Positions 23,336-35,275 of a stretch of DNA of 64,000 nucleotides are shown one piece after another. The translations under genes and the position numbers were made by a program. The notes under the pieces are model-generated. The model was not told where the DNA came from. It saw only the letters and a list, made by a program, of their open reading frames with translations, and did no database searches. Source of the DNA: Neoceratodus forsteri (Eukaryota; Chordata; Ceratodontiformes; Ceratodontidae); contig CM057458.1 of NCBI GenBank assembly GCA_016271365.2, positions 195,768,501-195,832,500 of the forward strand. The letters run 5' to 3'. Numbering within the stretch: position 1 is the first letter of the stretch; each line of letters opens with the position of its first letter.

Positions 23336-25823
23336 AGTATGTCTACAGTAATTGTCAAATGCAGCAAGCATGGGTGCTGGATGTGGGGGAAAGTTGTGGA
23401 GGCTGACGTTCTAAAGGGCACAGGGTAATTTAAGGCAGCTTTTGCAAGCAACTTTTTTTTATACACAGAAATCCTCCCAGTCTCAGTGTCTGTGTAGTAG
23501 AACCTCCCGGTACTAGTCCCAATGCTGTAGTAGGTCCCAACGTGTGGTTTGCCATGGGTAACACTGCACTAATTTATACATGCCCTGCAGCTGGAATTTA
23601 ATCCCCCCACATTCTGGAACGTGATAGGAAATATTTACAGGGGGAAAACATGCATAGAAAGTGTTTCAGCGCTGAGTTGCTACAGTGAAGCTGACAACAA
23701 CACATTTCTTTGGCATTTTGATAGTAAAACCAAGGTTACTTAAATACCAAAACAAATTCTGAAATATTGTAAAGCAAATAGAAGCTTTTTTTTTTTTTTT
23801 AATTAGTCTCACTGACTCACTGATTCATTTACTGGGCTTATGCAGCAGTCTTTCAGGTGAGAGCAGTGCCATTATCTAATCTAATCTAATGTAATCTATC
23901 TGTCTATCTATCTATGTATCTGTCATGTTTGTCTGCCTGTCTAGCTATCTATCTGGATGCATTAATAACTAAACCTCCCTCCTCCCTCTGCTGATCCCGC
24001 TTTAAACAGTCATAGATCAGACTGTTCCCGGGTCATTAAATTAAATAAAACAAAAAAATAACATAACAGTCTTACTAACTGGACACCAGATGTAATAAAA
24101 AGGAATCCTCCCTGTGCAGTTCCCCTTCCCCCAACAGACTCACTGACTATACTTCTGTCCACTAATTAACAAAACTAATAATAATTGCAGAAAGAGGCCA
24201 CAGATTTAGTTAGAAAAACATTCTCCCTCCTGCCTCTCCAGCTACAGGAAATTGTAGGATGCTGTGATGTCTCATGCTTCCCCTACTATGTTAGATTACT
24301 GCCACAATGCCTCTGTCACAGTACTTTGCAGGGGAACGCGGGGTTAGCAGCTGTATAACAGCAAAAGTGGACCCATTAGTTTTGTTTTTTGGCAAATGGA
24401 TTTTCACATAAAATGGCGGCACACACACAATCTGCCACTGTTTTATGCTTACAGTTTTTGAATTTTGTACCTTACATGAATGAAAAGTAAACTGTTTTGT
24501 CTTTCTTTGCTGAGACATGTTAATAATTCACTCACATATTAAATCTGCATGCTTCAGAAACGAACATAAAATAGAAAAAATTCAGTGTTTGGTAACCACA
24601 AAAGAGAGAAAAATAAATGACCCCCTCCCCAATAATCTAAATAATTAAAAATGTTATGTCAAACTGTAGCTCTGCATTACAGCCTTAAGGAGCATCTGTT
24701 GTCAGTATTTTTGAAATGTACTATATGTGGGGCTGTATTTTGCTGTATTATTCTTTATTATAATACTGTGTGTGACTTTTAGGGAAAGATATTCATTAAA
24801 ATGTGCATTGAAAAGTACACTCACTCTTGTTTAGAAATAAATGGTGCTATCCAATGCATTTAAATCATCATTTAATAATTATTTTTGGCTCACACACTAA
24901 TTGGGCATGGCATGCCTTTCTCAACCATAAAGTCAGTATTCTGCACTGGATGGAAACCACTCAGGAGCTTTAAATGCCATAGTTTACCTAAGGTAATTGC
25001 AAGTTACTGAGCACTGTGTGAAAGTTAACTATTTTTTTTAAATTGCTGGATTAACTGTAGCTCGGTTCCAGATAGCTTGTGTGCTACATTTGAAGAAGCA
25101 TGGTTTTATCATGTGTATTGCCCTTGTCCCGTATGTGTCCGCCCCCCAACACATCCAAACACCCACATCCTAGCTCAAAAATAAAATGTATTAAATATAC
25201 ACACCAGTAAGGATGGCAAATGTTACAGTGGTTTTACCATGCAGTGCACAGGTTTTTATTCCCCTCTCTAATGTGTAACGGTCTTTTGGATAATCTCTAA
25301 ATCAAACGTTGCTTTTATTCAACATCCATCTGCAGCTCCCTTGCCAACTAAACCACAGACTGGACCAGATCCATTAATTAAATTCCCTCTCTTCTCCCTC
25401 AGCAACTCCTTACCCCAACAGAGCTAAAAGCCGCACTGCTGGTGGTACTATTAAAAATATATACTGTATAATTCTGTACAGGTAGCACACATCCTTCATG
25501 AAACTATGGGCAAACTTATAAAAAATCTTACAGCCTGGTCTCCTGTAGCTCATCCATGGCAACTCCCAGGAGGATGCATGTGTCCAGTTCCCTCTGCTTT
25601 GTTATACTGCTGACCACTACTGTGGTACTATGTACTATATAGGGAGATTGCGGGGTCAGCAGTTCTTTAACAGTATTGTGAGGGCTCCGCATATTTAAAA
25701 CAAGCAAACATACTAGCCATAAGCATAGGAAAACTAGCACAGTGTAGGCTGCACCCCTCTAAGATATTACTTGCAGCATTTCATTAGTATCTTAAACTCA
25801 AATGTTTAGTTCGGTTGTAAGAC
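23336..25823. other. AT-rich non-coding DNA with tetranucleotide run
   Basis: A (TATC/TCTG)n microsatellite lies near 23876-23960. Segments around 24310-24380 and 25640-25690 share 'gcggggt-agcag' and 'ttaacag/ataacag', perhaps two copies of a decayed repeat. No gene recognised. Confidence 0.45.
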
Positions 25824-26633
25824 TTGCAAGGTGTGTCCTTGTTTTGCTCAGTTTTCTTAAGATATATCCGAGAGAAGAGGAAAAGCAAGGATCAAATTGT
25901 TAGGATCAGGAAGGGAAGTAGGTGGGTAGAAAAGGGGGATGAACAGGCAGAAGTACTTAATGAATACTTCTGTTCAGTCTTCGCCAAGGAGAGGGATGGG
26001 CCCATACCTGAGAGGAAGAGCGAGGTGGGAGAGGGTGGGGGAGAGGCAACCACGGATGGGGGAATCACGGTGGAAAGGGTGAGGGAGGGCCTCAAGTCTC
26101 TGAAGGTGGACAAGGCACCTGGCCCAGATGGAGTCCACCCCAGGGTGCTGAGAATTGGCAAAGGTACTGGCAGGGCCACTGGTGGACCTGTTCAATACCT
26201 CTCTGAACTCTGTGTGCATGCCCAGGGACTGGAGGGAAGCACATATGGTACCTCTCTATAAGAGTGGGCACAAGGACGAACCGGGGAACTACAGACCAGT
26301 AAGCCTTACTGCAGTTGTGGGAAAACTGATGGAGACAATCCTCAAGGAAAGGCTGGTACAATTTATTCAGGACAATAACCTCCAGGACAGCAGGCAGCAC
26401 AGGTTTGTCTCAGGCAGATCCTGCCAGATGAACTTGGTTGATTTTTACGACTGGGTTACGAGGGCACTGGACAGGGCACATGCAGTGGATGTCCTCTACC
26501 TGGATTTCAGCAAGGCCTTTGACTCTGTGCCACATGGTAAGCTGACCTGCAAGTTGATGAGTCTAGAAACAGGGAAGAAACTGGTCAGATGGACTGCAGG
26601 GTAGACAACAGAATGTAGTAGTGAGGGGGGAGG
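25824..26633 (+). mobile_element. CR1 LINE, left part (reverse transcriptase N-terminal half)
   Basis: Words of the CR1 linker and RT are seen: 'EYFCSVFAKERDGPIPERKS' near 25960-26020, 'SLKVDKAPGPDGVHPRVL' near 26095-26150, 'YRPVSLTAVVGKLMETILKE' near 26290-26350, 'FVSGRSCQMNLVDFYDWVTR' near 26405-26465 and motif A 'DVLYLDFSKAFDSVPHGK' near 26488-26542. A frame change near 26150 and a stop at 26602 break it. It continues after the hAT-like insertion at 28688 without loss of CR1 sequence. Confidence 0.88.
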
Positions 26634-26641
26634 CATCTGAA

Positions 26642-28679
26642 CAGTGGTGGCTCCAGCTTCTGTTGGTTACCAGGGCACTGGGTGGGCACCACAGTTGGCA
26701 GCCAGGGCACCCATAGAAACCAGAATTTAAATCATGTGTGTATATTCCTGCACACCCCCAAAAAATGAAGCTCTCCCAGCAGCCAGCCAGCCATCAGGCC
26801 ATTTCATCCCTTCCCTCACTCCAGAAACAAAACACAGGAGTTCCATTTTTAAAATCTCAGGCCCAAGCACAAACCCACATCAGAGGGCTCCATGTCTCCC
26901 CATGCAACACCAGCTGCCACATTACAGTAGGAAACGCAACCCCCCACCCCAACACTCAAAATAGGACAGCCCCCACACTTCCCAAGTCAGCCATCCAAAC
27001 ATCAGGACACTTTAGGTTTACATTTCTCTCCCTCCACCTTTCAAACTTCTGGCTTCCCCAAACAACAACTGTGAAAAAAATGCCCCCTTTCTCCATCCTT
27101 TCCAGTATGTGAGATGTGCAGAGTCTGAGCCAGGCCCGGTAGAGGTGCAAGAGAGGTAAAAAAAAAATATAGCTCCCCACAGCCAGACAGTTATCAGGCC
27201 ATTTTAACCCTCCTCTCACTCCACAAACAGAACACAGGAGTTTCATTTTTAAAATCACAGGCCAAAGCACAAAATCACATCAGAGGGCTCCAAGTCTCCC
27301 CCCCCATGCAACACCAACTGCCCCATTACATCAGACAACAGCAACACCCCAGCCCCCACCCCCGCCCAGCAGCCAACGACAAAATACAACAGCACAGCAC
27401 AGTCCCCACCTTCCCAAGTCAGACATCTAAACATCTCGGACACTTCTTTAGTTAGTTATACAGTTAAACTCTCTCCCAGTACAAACACCTTTGAAACCCC
27501 TGACTTCCCCAAACAACAACAACAAAAAAATGCCCCACACAAAATACAAGAGCACAGCACAGCGCACCACCCCCCCCCTTTCCTTCCCCAAGACAGCCAT
27601 CCAAACATATCTGTACATTTTAGTTACTGTAAGTTAAACTGTAGTCTCTCCCACCCTTTTCAGTCAAGCGGCAGACCCTGGCTTCTCCAAACCAAACAAT
27701 AACTGTAAAAATAAATAAATGCACCCTTTCTCCTTACCAGTAAAGTACATGATGCAGCAGGTGCAGGAAAGGTCTCGGTCCGATTGTTGGGGCAGCCGTT
27801 GTTGAGGTCTGGATTGCAAATGCAATTTGCATAGAGCCTAGAAGGAGATGGTTGGGGTTGGCCTCTGACTCGGAGTCTTGTCTGCGGCTCCTCCGCTCAG
27901 ATCTAGTCCAGGACAGCAACTTGGTGGCGGAGGGTTGATTGTCCCAAGACTCCAAAAAAAAAAAAAAGGCAGGTAAACTCCAGATCAGGCAGGCAGCACG
28001 TCAACAAATGAAGCAAGGAGAGAGGATTCCGAATCACAACACTAGTCTTCTTGGCAAATAAAAAAAACTGATCCTGTGTCCATGATTTTTTATTGCCGGA
28101 AAAAAAAAACACTCAGTGGGCAACCTGATTGGCTGTTGAATCAGAACTTTCATTGGTTCATGTTGTCTCTCTTCGGATTTCCTGTTTCTAGATTGGTCCC
28201 CTTTACTTCTTTTTCAGTTCCCCCATTGGCTGCTTCCTGAATCTGCAAGCCTGGCTTAGCTCCATGATAATGTGTGCCCCCCTCCCCAACCTGTGCGGCA
28301 CGAGTTTTCAAATTATGCTCGGGGAGTCGGGGCTTGATAGGAGGTTGTCAACAGGATTGCGTATTGCAGCCAGACTGCTCACTTAAGTGGAGGATGAAGT
28401 TGGCACCACGTCAAAAGCACTGCGCAGCGGGGGATCACTGCCTGGCAGTGGTTCATTCTTCCTGGACACAGGGTCAGATGGCAGCTGGTATTCTGTGCTT
28501 GGGTGGGGGAAGATGAATCCAGGTGGCAGACGCAACAAAAAAGTTTGAGTTCGCGCACTGTATGTAGCGCACACTAGATGTGGACTCGGATGGCAATGGA
28601 GACTAGCTGGAGCACTGGGGCACAGCATTTTTTCACCAGGGCACATGCCCTGGTATTCCCTGGTGTAGTGACGCCACTA
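26642..28679. mobile_element. Non-autonomous hAT-like element inserted in CR1
   Basis: A perfect 8-bp duplication 'catctgaa' flanks it (26634-26641 and 28680-28687). The left tip is cagtggtggctccag and the right tip reads gtagtgacgccacta, whose complement tagtggcgtcactac resembles the left tip. Further in, 'accagggcac' recurs inverted at the right end. An 8-bp duplication with CAG(T)G-type tips is characteristic of hAT. The interior carries no transposase but has two to three imperfect copies of a roughly 400-bp unit. The element is 2038 bp. Confidence 0.9.
26755..27740 (+). repeat. Internal imperfect tandem copies in the hAT-like element
   Basis: A phrase set (ctcactcca-aaac-aaacacaggagtt..., atcagagggctcca-gtctccccc, catgcaacaccarctgcc) occurs near 26815 and again near 27223. 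A second set (cccaagtcagccatccaaacat..., cttccccaaacaacaac) occurs near 26981, 27413 and 27588. The spacing is about 410-430 bp for the first two copies and shorter for the third. Confidence 0.75.
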
Positions 28680-28687
28680 CATCTGAA

Positions 28688-29600
28688 CCCAGGATAGTAA
28701 CAAATCATGTACCACAGGGCTCGGTGCTGGGACTGGTTCAGTTTAACATAGTTATAGCCAACATTGCAGTAGGAATTAAAACCAAGATCAGTCTCTTTGC
28801 AGATGACACAAAGATGTTTGCTGAGGTAGATGGGGCGGTTGCGGTTTCAATGCCAAGAAGTGCAAAGTGATGCATTTAGGAGGCAAGAACCCAGGACACA
28901 ATTACTGGCTGGAGGGTGTCCCACTAACAAAAGCCAAAGAGGAGAAGGATCTGGGAGTGCTGGTAACCAGGGAGATGAAACACTCTGCTCAGTGCAGGAA
29001 GGCAGCAGCGAAGGCAAACAGGATGCTAGGTTGCACAGCAAGGGGAGTTACTTACAGGAGTGGGGAGGTCATCTTGCCCCTGTACAGGTAGGTCCCTGGT
29101 GAGACTGCACCTAGAGTACTGCATGCAATTCTGGTGCCCCTACCTGAAAAGGGACATCAGACTACTCGAGGGGGTACAGTGCAGGGCAACAAAAATGATC
29201 CTGGGGTTGGGGGACAGACCATATGAGGAGAGACTGAGAGAGCTCAATATGTATACCCTGGAGGAAAGAAGGGAGAGAGGGGACATGATTGAGACCTTCA
29301 AGTTCCTGAAGGGTTTAAACAGAGTAGACACCAGATGTATGTTCAGTTTGAAGGGTGGAAGGGAAACCAGGGGACACTATGAAGTTGGAAGGTGGCAGGT
29401 TCAAGAGGGAACGGAGGAGGCACTATTTCACAGAAAAGGTGGTGGCAGGGTAGAACGCTCTGCCAGAGGAAGTTGTAGGGCTGCTCTGTGCTTTTTCCAA
29501 GGTAGGGGATGTAGCAGGGGCCTATCCAGACAGTACTCCTGGCACCTCTAATGGGGGAAGTGGAATCTAGAGGAAAAGTTATGTCAAATAAACCTCTACA
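28688..29600 (+). mobile_element. CR1 LINE, right part (RT C-terminal half and 3' end)
   Basis: Continues exactly where the left part stops: 'VPQGSVLG' near 28710-28733, motif C 'LFADDTKMF' near 28794-28820, 'NAKKCKVMHLGGKNP' near 28850-28890, 'KEEKDLGVLVTREMKHSAQC' near 28940-29000 and 'QCRATKMILGLGDRPYEERL' near 29180-29240, then 'MYTLEERRERGDMIETFKFL' near 29250-29310. Breaks occur near 28840 and 29090. The 3' end lies close to 29600 and lacks the tctatg tail words seen in the other CR1 copies, so it belongs to another CR1 subfamily or is truncated. Confidence 0.86.
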
Positions 29601-30837
29601 ATGTGTTACATTGCAAAGCACATACAGACCTTACACAGTAACCTACTGAACATTAAATATTTACGAAATGTTGATTTCATCAATGCATTTGATTAGCATA
29701 TTAAAAACGATTGCACAAATGTCTTAAATATATTTTATCAATCATCAAGACATTGGGTCATAAAATAATTCAAACCTTTGCATTAAATGTAATTTATAAA
29801 TCTTATGCTGCACTTTTTGTCAAGCATTTTTAACTCAGAGTACTAAACTGTGCATTATTGAATTGCAGCAGCACAAATTGTCATTGTGAGAGTTCTCGTT
29901 CAAGTCTGTTTGTATGCTAAGCAATTAATCGCCATCTGGATGGAAAAGGCAGATCAGTATTTTTCTCAGGGGAAAATTAAAGGAAACTGATTCAGTGACT
30001 CAAGGCCTGTGGAAAAAAAGTAGCTCTGAACCAAATCCAGAAGCAAATGGTTTGATGCCTTTTAGTGTTCCAATAAAAGGTATCAATGCTTCTGGATCTG
30101 CTCTTGACAAGGACCAATTTGGCAACTAATCTATTATTGAATCAAAGAAATTTTCTTAACAGGTGTTTGAACACAAATTCTCACATTGGAAAGAAAGCTT
30201 ACTGCAAGTAATCAGCATCTTTATGCATTTTACGCAAGGCTACTGAATGGAAAAAAGGAAAAAACAACGAATGCCATCTTGATTTTTCTAAAGAAACTAA
30301 AATCTGTGCTTCTCTGTTAGATTTTTGCCAGTCCAACTGCTTTACTAGATGGCTGATGTGAAAGCTCAGATACTGTATAAAGCAAGAAAACAATTGCCTT
30401 TATGATGCAACAATTTTCTCACAAGCTGTAGAGCAATACTAATAATCAGTTTCAAATAAGGCTTCTATACGTGGTGTTTTGGTATATTATTTAAGTTGCT
30501 CAAGTAAAATAATTTTCTTAACATTTTACATAATTATTCTTCTCTGTTTCATTCAGAAAGTCTAATAACATCTTTGAATCTGCCAGTCTTACCAACGTGA
30601 AAGCAGCTAAGCTAATATGAACAGCTGCTATGTATTTCCTCCAGCAGTTGGTGGTACAGGCTATTTCCACCTCATTTACATGTAGCAGGTGCTTGCTAAG
30701 ATTCAGTCTTAGTGGTATTGGTGGTTTGTGAATTGTGATGCTCATCGGACCCACCCCCCCAAATAAAAAAGGTTTTGGTTCTATCTGTACTAACCCCTCT
30801 GAAGAATGGCAGTTTAGCCTAGAGGTTACAGTTACTA
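29601..30837. other. AT-rich non-coding DNA
   Basis: No gene recognised. Near 30028-30110 lie two short words ('atccagaagcaaatggtttgatg' and 'ccaataaaaggtatcaatgcttctggatctg') shared, in part inverted, with 49480-49520, which marks a remnant of a Penelope-type repeat tail. Confidence 0.45.
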
Positions 30838-31311
30838 AAGGTTACTCACCTGGTAAAGGTGATTGTGTTCGTTGCATCCATGACACTCCAGACATTACCT
30901 CTTGGGTTCTCAAACCACCTGATAGGCTAGTGATGCACATGTGACCCAGATCAAATTTCGCAGCATGCCTAGGTCCCAGGAGTCCCCATTCTCCATTTCA
31001 ATTCTTCCATAGCTGCAATGTAAAAGTGTTAGGCCAAACCCCTCTTTCTGTGACTCCTACCTTTAGCATCCAATATGGAACAAAAAATGATTAACCAGTG
31101 TTCAACAGTTACCTTCATTTTATTTCCTATGTGTACAATACTAAATTTGGTGCCCTAGCGACACCTACTGTAATTCAAAGTGTATTCAGATCAGAGCAGT
31201 AATAGTCTCATTCTTTTCTCTTCAGCGTGAATTAAGCACCTTGGTCGCCCTGAGTGGTGGGTCATGGAGTGTCACAGATGCAACTAACACACTCACCTTT
31301 ACTAGGTGAGT
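30838..31311. mobile_element. Short internally deleted DIRS copy (left end to right end)
   Basis: 30838-30893 (gttactcacctggtaaaggtg and onward to 'tgacactcca') matches the reverse complement of 31256-31311 (tggagtgtcacagatgcaac ... actaggtgagtaaac). About 470 bp with no ORF lies between. The word ccatgacactccagacattacctcttgggtt at 30880 recurs directly at 31334, the left end of the adjacent DIRS-2. It is therefore a solo, internally deleted DIRS unit or one half of a tandem circle insertion. Confidence 0.68.
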
Positions 31312-32169
31312 AAACACCCATTGTGTTATGTTGTAGTCCATGACACTCCAGACATTACCTCTTGGGTTACTTGTAATAAGCAGTTCCAGCTTCCATCAGG
31401 GCGGGACAGGGTGGAGAGCCGGGCAGCTAGTGTGACACGCTGAGGATAAAATATTTGTTGCGAATTCTGTTCTTTGTCTGTATAAAGTTTCAAGTCTATA
31501 ATGTCTTGCAGAAGTATGGATGGAGGTCCTTGTCGCTGCTCTACATTTGTCTTCCATGGACACGCTTGTTCTTTCTGCCCAGGAAGTGGCCACTGCCCTT
31601 GTAGAATGGGCCTTTCAAACAACATGAAGTCTTACTGTATTCTGACAATTGCAGTGATTCCCAACCTTTGAACTGCCCAGGAGAACAAAGAGTTAAGTTT
31701 CTATGCAGGGCATAGAATGCTGAGCTCGAGCTCGGTTGAAGTCTGTCTGGAGTGTTTTAAACCTAAACCATCAGATTCTTTACTCCGCCTCACTGAATGG
31801 TCGCTCCGGAGATTTCTCCTTCAGCTCGGTTTGAAAGTCTGTTAAAGTTTCAGTTTTCATCGGTTTTTAAACCGAAAATGTATCCACATAGTCAGTTTAG
31901 TCTCTGTCTGTGGTGCCGTGAGTACTAGATAGGAATTGTTCTGTTTTTTCTGTGTGGAACTTGTAAAAGTGCGGCTCGGTTCGGTTGAACCGGCCATTTG
32001 ATAGTGACATTTCTGTGTTTTACTTAGTGTGTGGTTACTGGTTCTTATCGGTTCTAAAAAAAAGTGTTTTGAAATGTTTTTTTCCAACACCTGTGACATG
32101 GTTAGGAACCGATAAGGGAGTCTTGCCTGGCGGTTGCCGAAAAAAGGGTAAGTTTGGTTAGGTTGGCCA

Positions 32170-33726
32170 TGTCTGAGAAACCCAAGAAAAAAATTGGGCC
32201 CACTGGGTTTCAACACTGCAGTGAGTGTGGGGAGGTCTTTGCTAAGGCCGATCCCCGTACCATCCGTTTATTGTCTGAGGTTTGACCACCTCGATTCAGA
32301 CTGCCAAACATGCAAAAACTTTCCCAAATCTACCCTTGAGAAGAGATTAGGTAGACTGAGGGAAAAGGAGGCCGAGAAGTCTGTTGACCCGGATGGCCAG
32401 CCTGGTTCGGTTTCGACCGAACCAGAAGGAGTGCCCTCTGACCAGGGTGATACTTCTTTGGACAAAAGGAGAGCCGATTCTGAGGGATCGGTTCTGACAA
32501 AAAGAAAACGCAAAGACAAATCGACCGGTTCAGATCCAGAGGTTCATGTTCTGACTGCCGAAGAGATAGCCAGAGCGATTCAGATTGTAGAATCTCTCCG
32601 TCCGGTTCTGACTGATCCGGCTCCTTCTGGCAGAGGTGGTTCGGTTGGTTCCCCCGCTTCAAGATTATACCCTTGAAGATTTTTATGAACTGGAATTTGA
32701 AGAGGAAGGGGAATTTGAGGATGATGATGTAAGTGAGGGTCTGGATGTGCCTGTGGAACCGGACATCTCCCCAGACAGACCTTCAGGTGTTTCCCCTCCT
32801 AGGCTTCCTGAGTCCCCTTCTCACATTGTTTTATAGAAAGGTGGCTGAAACCCTCCAGCTTCCTATGGAGGAGGCTGTGGAAAATCAAGAGGAGCCTGAT
32901 TATCTAGAGATGATGGACATCCCAGAGTCCAGGAGACTGTCTGTTCCCCTCCACAAATTATTTGGGAAACAGACACAAAAAATCCTAAAAGTCTCCTAAC
33001 ACTATACCTCCTGTGGATAGAAGAATGGACAAGAGGTATACACTTTCAGGCTCAGACACAGAGTTCTTATATCAGCAATGCAGCCGTGTTGGGGTAGTGC
33101 AGGCTGCTGCTTGTGACAAGGCAAATATTCCCTTGGCTTCACACCCTCCTGACAAGGACTCCAGTAAGACTGATGTCATGGCAAAGAAGCAGTATATGGC
33201 ATCTTCTTTGGGACTCAGGCAGGCGAATTACATGGCCTATACAGCCAGGTACCAGAAGTCCAGGTGGGACACGGTACTGGCACTGGCTAAACAGGCCTCC
33301 CCCCAGCAAGCCAAGTAGCTGGAGGCGGTGGTTACACATGGGATTGAGGCATCTAAGGTTCAGTTTCATGCTGCTGTGGACTCTAATGATGTGTCATCAA
33401 GAGTCATGGCTACATCTGTAGCTCTTCAGAGGATGACTTTGCTTAGATGTACTAGCCTCTTGCAGGACACCCAGGCTAAAGTCATGGATTTTCCTGTAGT
33501 GGGTAATTCTTTGTTTGAGGAGCAGATAGAGAATTACATGAAGAAAATGGATGAGTACAGGACCACTTACAGGAGTGCTCAGGCCAAGGAAAGGCAGGCA
33601 ACTCCTCAAAGGCAGCAGTCTAGGGGTAGGGGCAGGCCTTTTCAAAGGCATTTTTACCAATCACAGGCCTCTTCTTCCTTTTCTCTCAGAGGGGGCTTTT
33701 CAGAGGGAGAGGCAGAAGGGGGATGA
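32170..33726 (+). pseudogene. DIRS-2 ORF1 (Gag-like), broken
   Basis: The ATG at 32170 begins MSEKPKKKIGPTGFQHCSEC, with a Cys/His cluster: C-S-E-C-G, then after a frame change D-P-x-x-x-x-R-L-x-x-R/L-F-D-H and C-Q-T-C, up to about 32325. A charged helix 'LEKRLGRLREKEAEKS' follows. The middle is acidic ('FYELEFEEEGEFEDDD', 32678-32730). A conserved block 'HPPDKDSSKTDVMAKKQYMA' at about 33142-33204 matches the same block in DIRS-1. After a stop at 33316 the frame goes on with 'SSRVMATSVALQRMTLLRCT' and ends in a basic RGRGRPFQR tail. These shared blocks define ORF1 across the three elements. Confidence 0.75.
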
Positions 33727-33792
33727 GCAGGGCTGCATCCACTCCTCAGCCTAAAACCCCTGCCAAGCAGACACCCTGATGGGCCTGCCCGG

Positions 33793-34465
33793 GTGGACTC
33801 TCCTATTCCAGTAGGGGGCAAGCTGGCTTACTTTGTCCAGGACTGGATGTCTATTACATCAGACAAGTGGGTCCTGGAAGTAGTAAGCCAGGGACTGGTT
33901 CTCAGCTTCAAAAAATTTCTGAAGATGAGAGCCAGATCTTTTCCACCTGCAAATCTCTCAGAAACCCTTGCCCTAGAGGCAGAAGTTTCTTCTCTCCTAG
34001 CTTTAAGAGCCATAGAGAGAGTACCTACCCTACACTGGGGCAAAGGACTGTACTCCAGGTACTTCCTGACCCCCAAAAAGACAGGGGAGTGGCGACCCAT
34101 CCTAGACCTAAGATATCTAAACAAACATCTCTTAAAGCCAAAGCTCAAGATGGTAACTCTGGGAATAATCCTTCTCTCTAAGGCCAGGGGACTGGCTAGC
34201 CTCCGTGGACCTCAAAGATGCCTACTTTCACATTCCCATCAGGTGCTCCCACAGAAAGTACCTCAGCTTCGAGTTGCCCTCAGGCCATTATCAGTTCAGA
34301 GCAATGCCCTTTGACCTAATCTCAGCACCAAGGGTTTTCACAAAGTGCCTGGCAGTAGTAGTTGCCTTTCTAAGAAGGCAAAACCTTTCTATTTTTCCAT
34401 ATCTGGATGATTGGCTAATAGTGGGTCAGTCTCCAGACCAAGTAAAGTCTCACCTGCAAGTGGAC
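33793..34465 (+). pseudogene. DIRS-2 reverse transcriptase, truncated
   Basis: 'FVQDWMSITSDKWVLEVV' near 33830-33885 starts the domain, 'YFLTPKKTGEWRPILDLRYL' near 34060-34120 is the fingers, 'VDLKDAYFHIPI' near 34203-34240 is motif A, 'APRVFTKCLAVVVAFL' near 34325-34372 follows, and 'FPYLDDWLIVGQ' near 34397-34432 is motif C. One frameshift near 34170-34200. The protein stops where the CR1 tail begins, so the RNase H domain is absent. Confidence 0.85.
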
Positions 34466-34757
34466 ACAATTTAAAGATAGAAGGGGGGGCGGTTCAGGGG
34501 CAATGTGAGGAAGTATTATTTCACAGAGAGGGTAGTGGATGCATGGAACAGCCTTCCTGAGGAGGTTGTGGGGTCTAAAACTGTGGGAGAATTCAAGAAT
34601 GCATGGGACAGACATAAGGCAATTCTTGTGGGGGGGTAGGAAGAAATAGGCTGTTGGTTAACTAGGATCTGCGGCCTATCCTGTAGGTAGGCAAATAGGC
34701 AGACTAGATGGGCCAAACGCTCCTTATCTGCAATCCAAGTCTATGTTTCTATGTTCT
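34466..34757 (+). mobile_element. CR1 3' tail
   Basis: Closely parallels the end of the CR1 at 53490-53777: 'cacaatttaaagatagaagg', 'ttcacagagagggtagtgga', 'tggttaactaggatctg' and the end words 'tctatgtttctatg'. 5'-truncated to about 290 bp, as is usual for CR1. It abuts the broken end of DIRS-2. Confidence 0.88.
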
Positions 34758-35252
34758 GTGTTTGGGCAGCGACAGTCTTCTCCAGTATCTTGCTGAGGAC
34801 CGAGAGAATAGCTATTGGTCTGTAATTATTTATATCCTTCTTGTCACCTTTTTTAAAAATGGGAGTTATCTTGGCAATTTTCCAAAGGTCAGGGACAACA
34901 CTGCAACAGAGGGATAATGTGTAAATTTTAGCTAGTGGAGAGGCAATGTGCGGAGCCGCCAGCTTTAGCAGGCGAGGTTCCAGGGAATCCGACCCTGAGC
35001 TAGTGTTGTCCGAGATGGAATTCAGTTGTTTAAGGACCTCTGCCGAGTTACAGCCTTGAAATAGAATGGCGGAGGTAGCAAGGACCATTGGGAAGATGCA
35101 GAGGGGTCAATTTGCTTGCTGGAGTTAGCGGATTGGAAAGATGTGGTCAGGGACGGGAAAGAGGAGGTATATAGTGATAGATCTGAAAATATCCTATTAA
35201 AAGCATTTGCGATGGTATTACGGTAATTACAGTGAGCTCCATTGAGTATCAT
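34758..35252 (-). mobile_element. L2-like LINE fragment, antisense
   Basis: On the minus strand, 'SGSDSLEPRLLKLAAPHIAS' leads to 'PDLWKIAKITPIFKKGDKKD' and 'INNYRPIAILSVLSKILEK' (about 35010-34780). These are the linker and first RT blocks of an L2/Rex-type LINE. The palm motifs are missing. It is truncated where the CR1 tail ends at 34757. Confidence 0.72.
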
Positions 35253-35275
35253 ATCTGTAGGCGTAGCAGCTTGCG

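Larger units (their letters stand above)
31312..34465 (+). mobile_element. DIRS-2, 3'-truncated DIRS retrotransposon
   Basis: The left end at about 31312 carries the same terminal word as the unit beside it. A 5' leader follows (31330-32160), then ORF1 at 32170 and reverse transcriptase up to motif C at about 34420. At about 34466 the sequence passes into a CR1 3' tail, and neither RNase H, tyrosine recombinase nor the right end is present. Confidence 0.82.

Noticed and set aside
23870..23960. Possible CRISPR-like short repeats
   Set aside because: It is a tetranucleotide microsatellite in a vertebrate genome, with no spacers.
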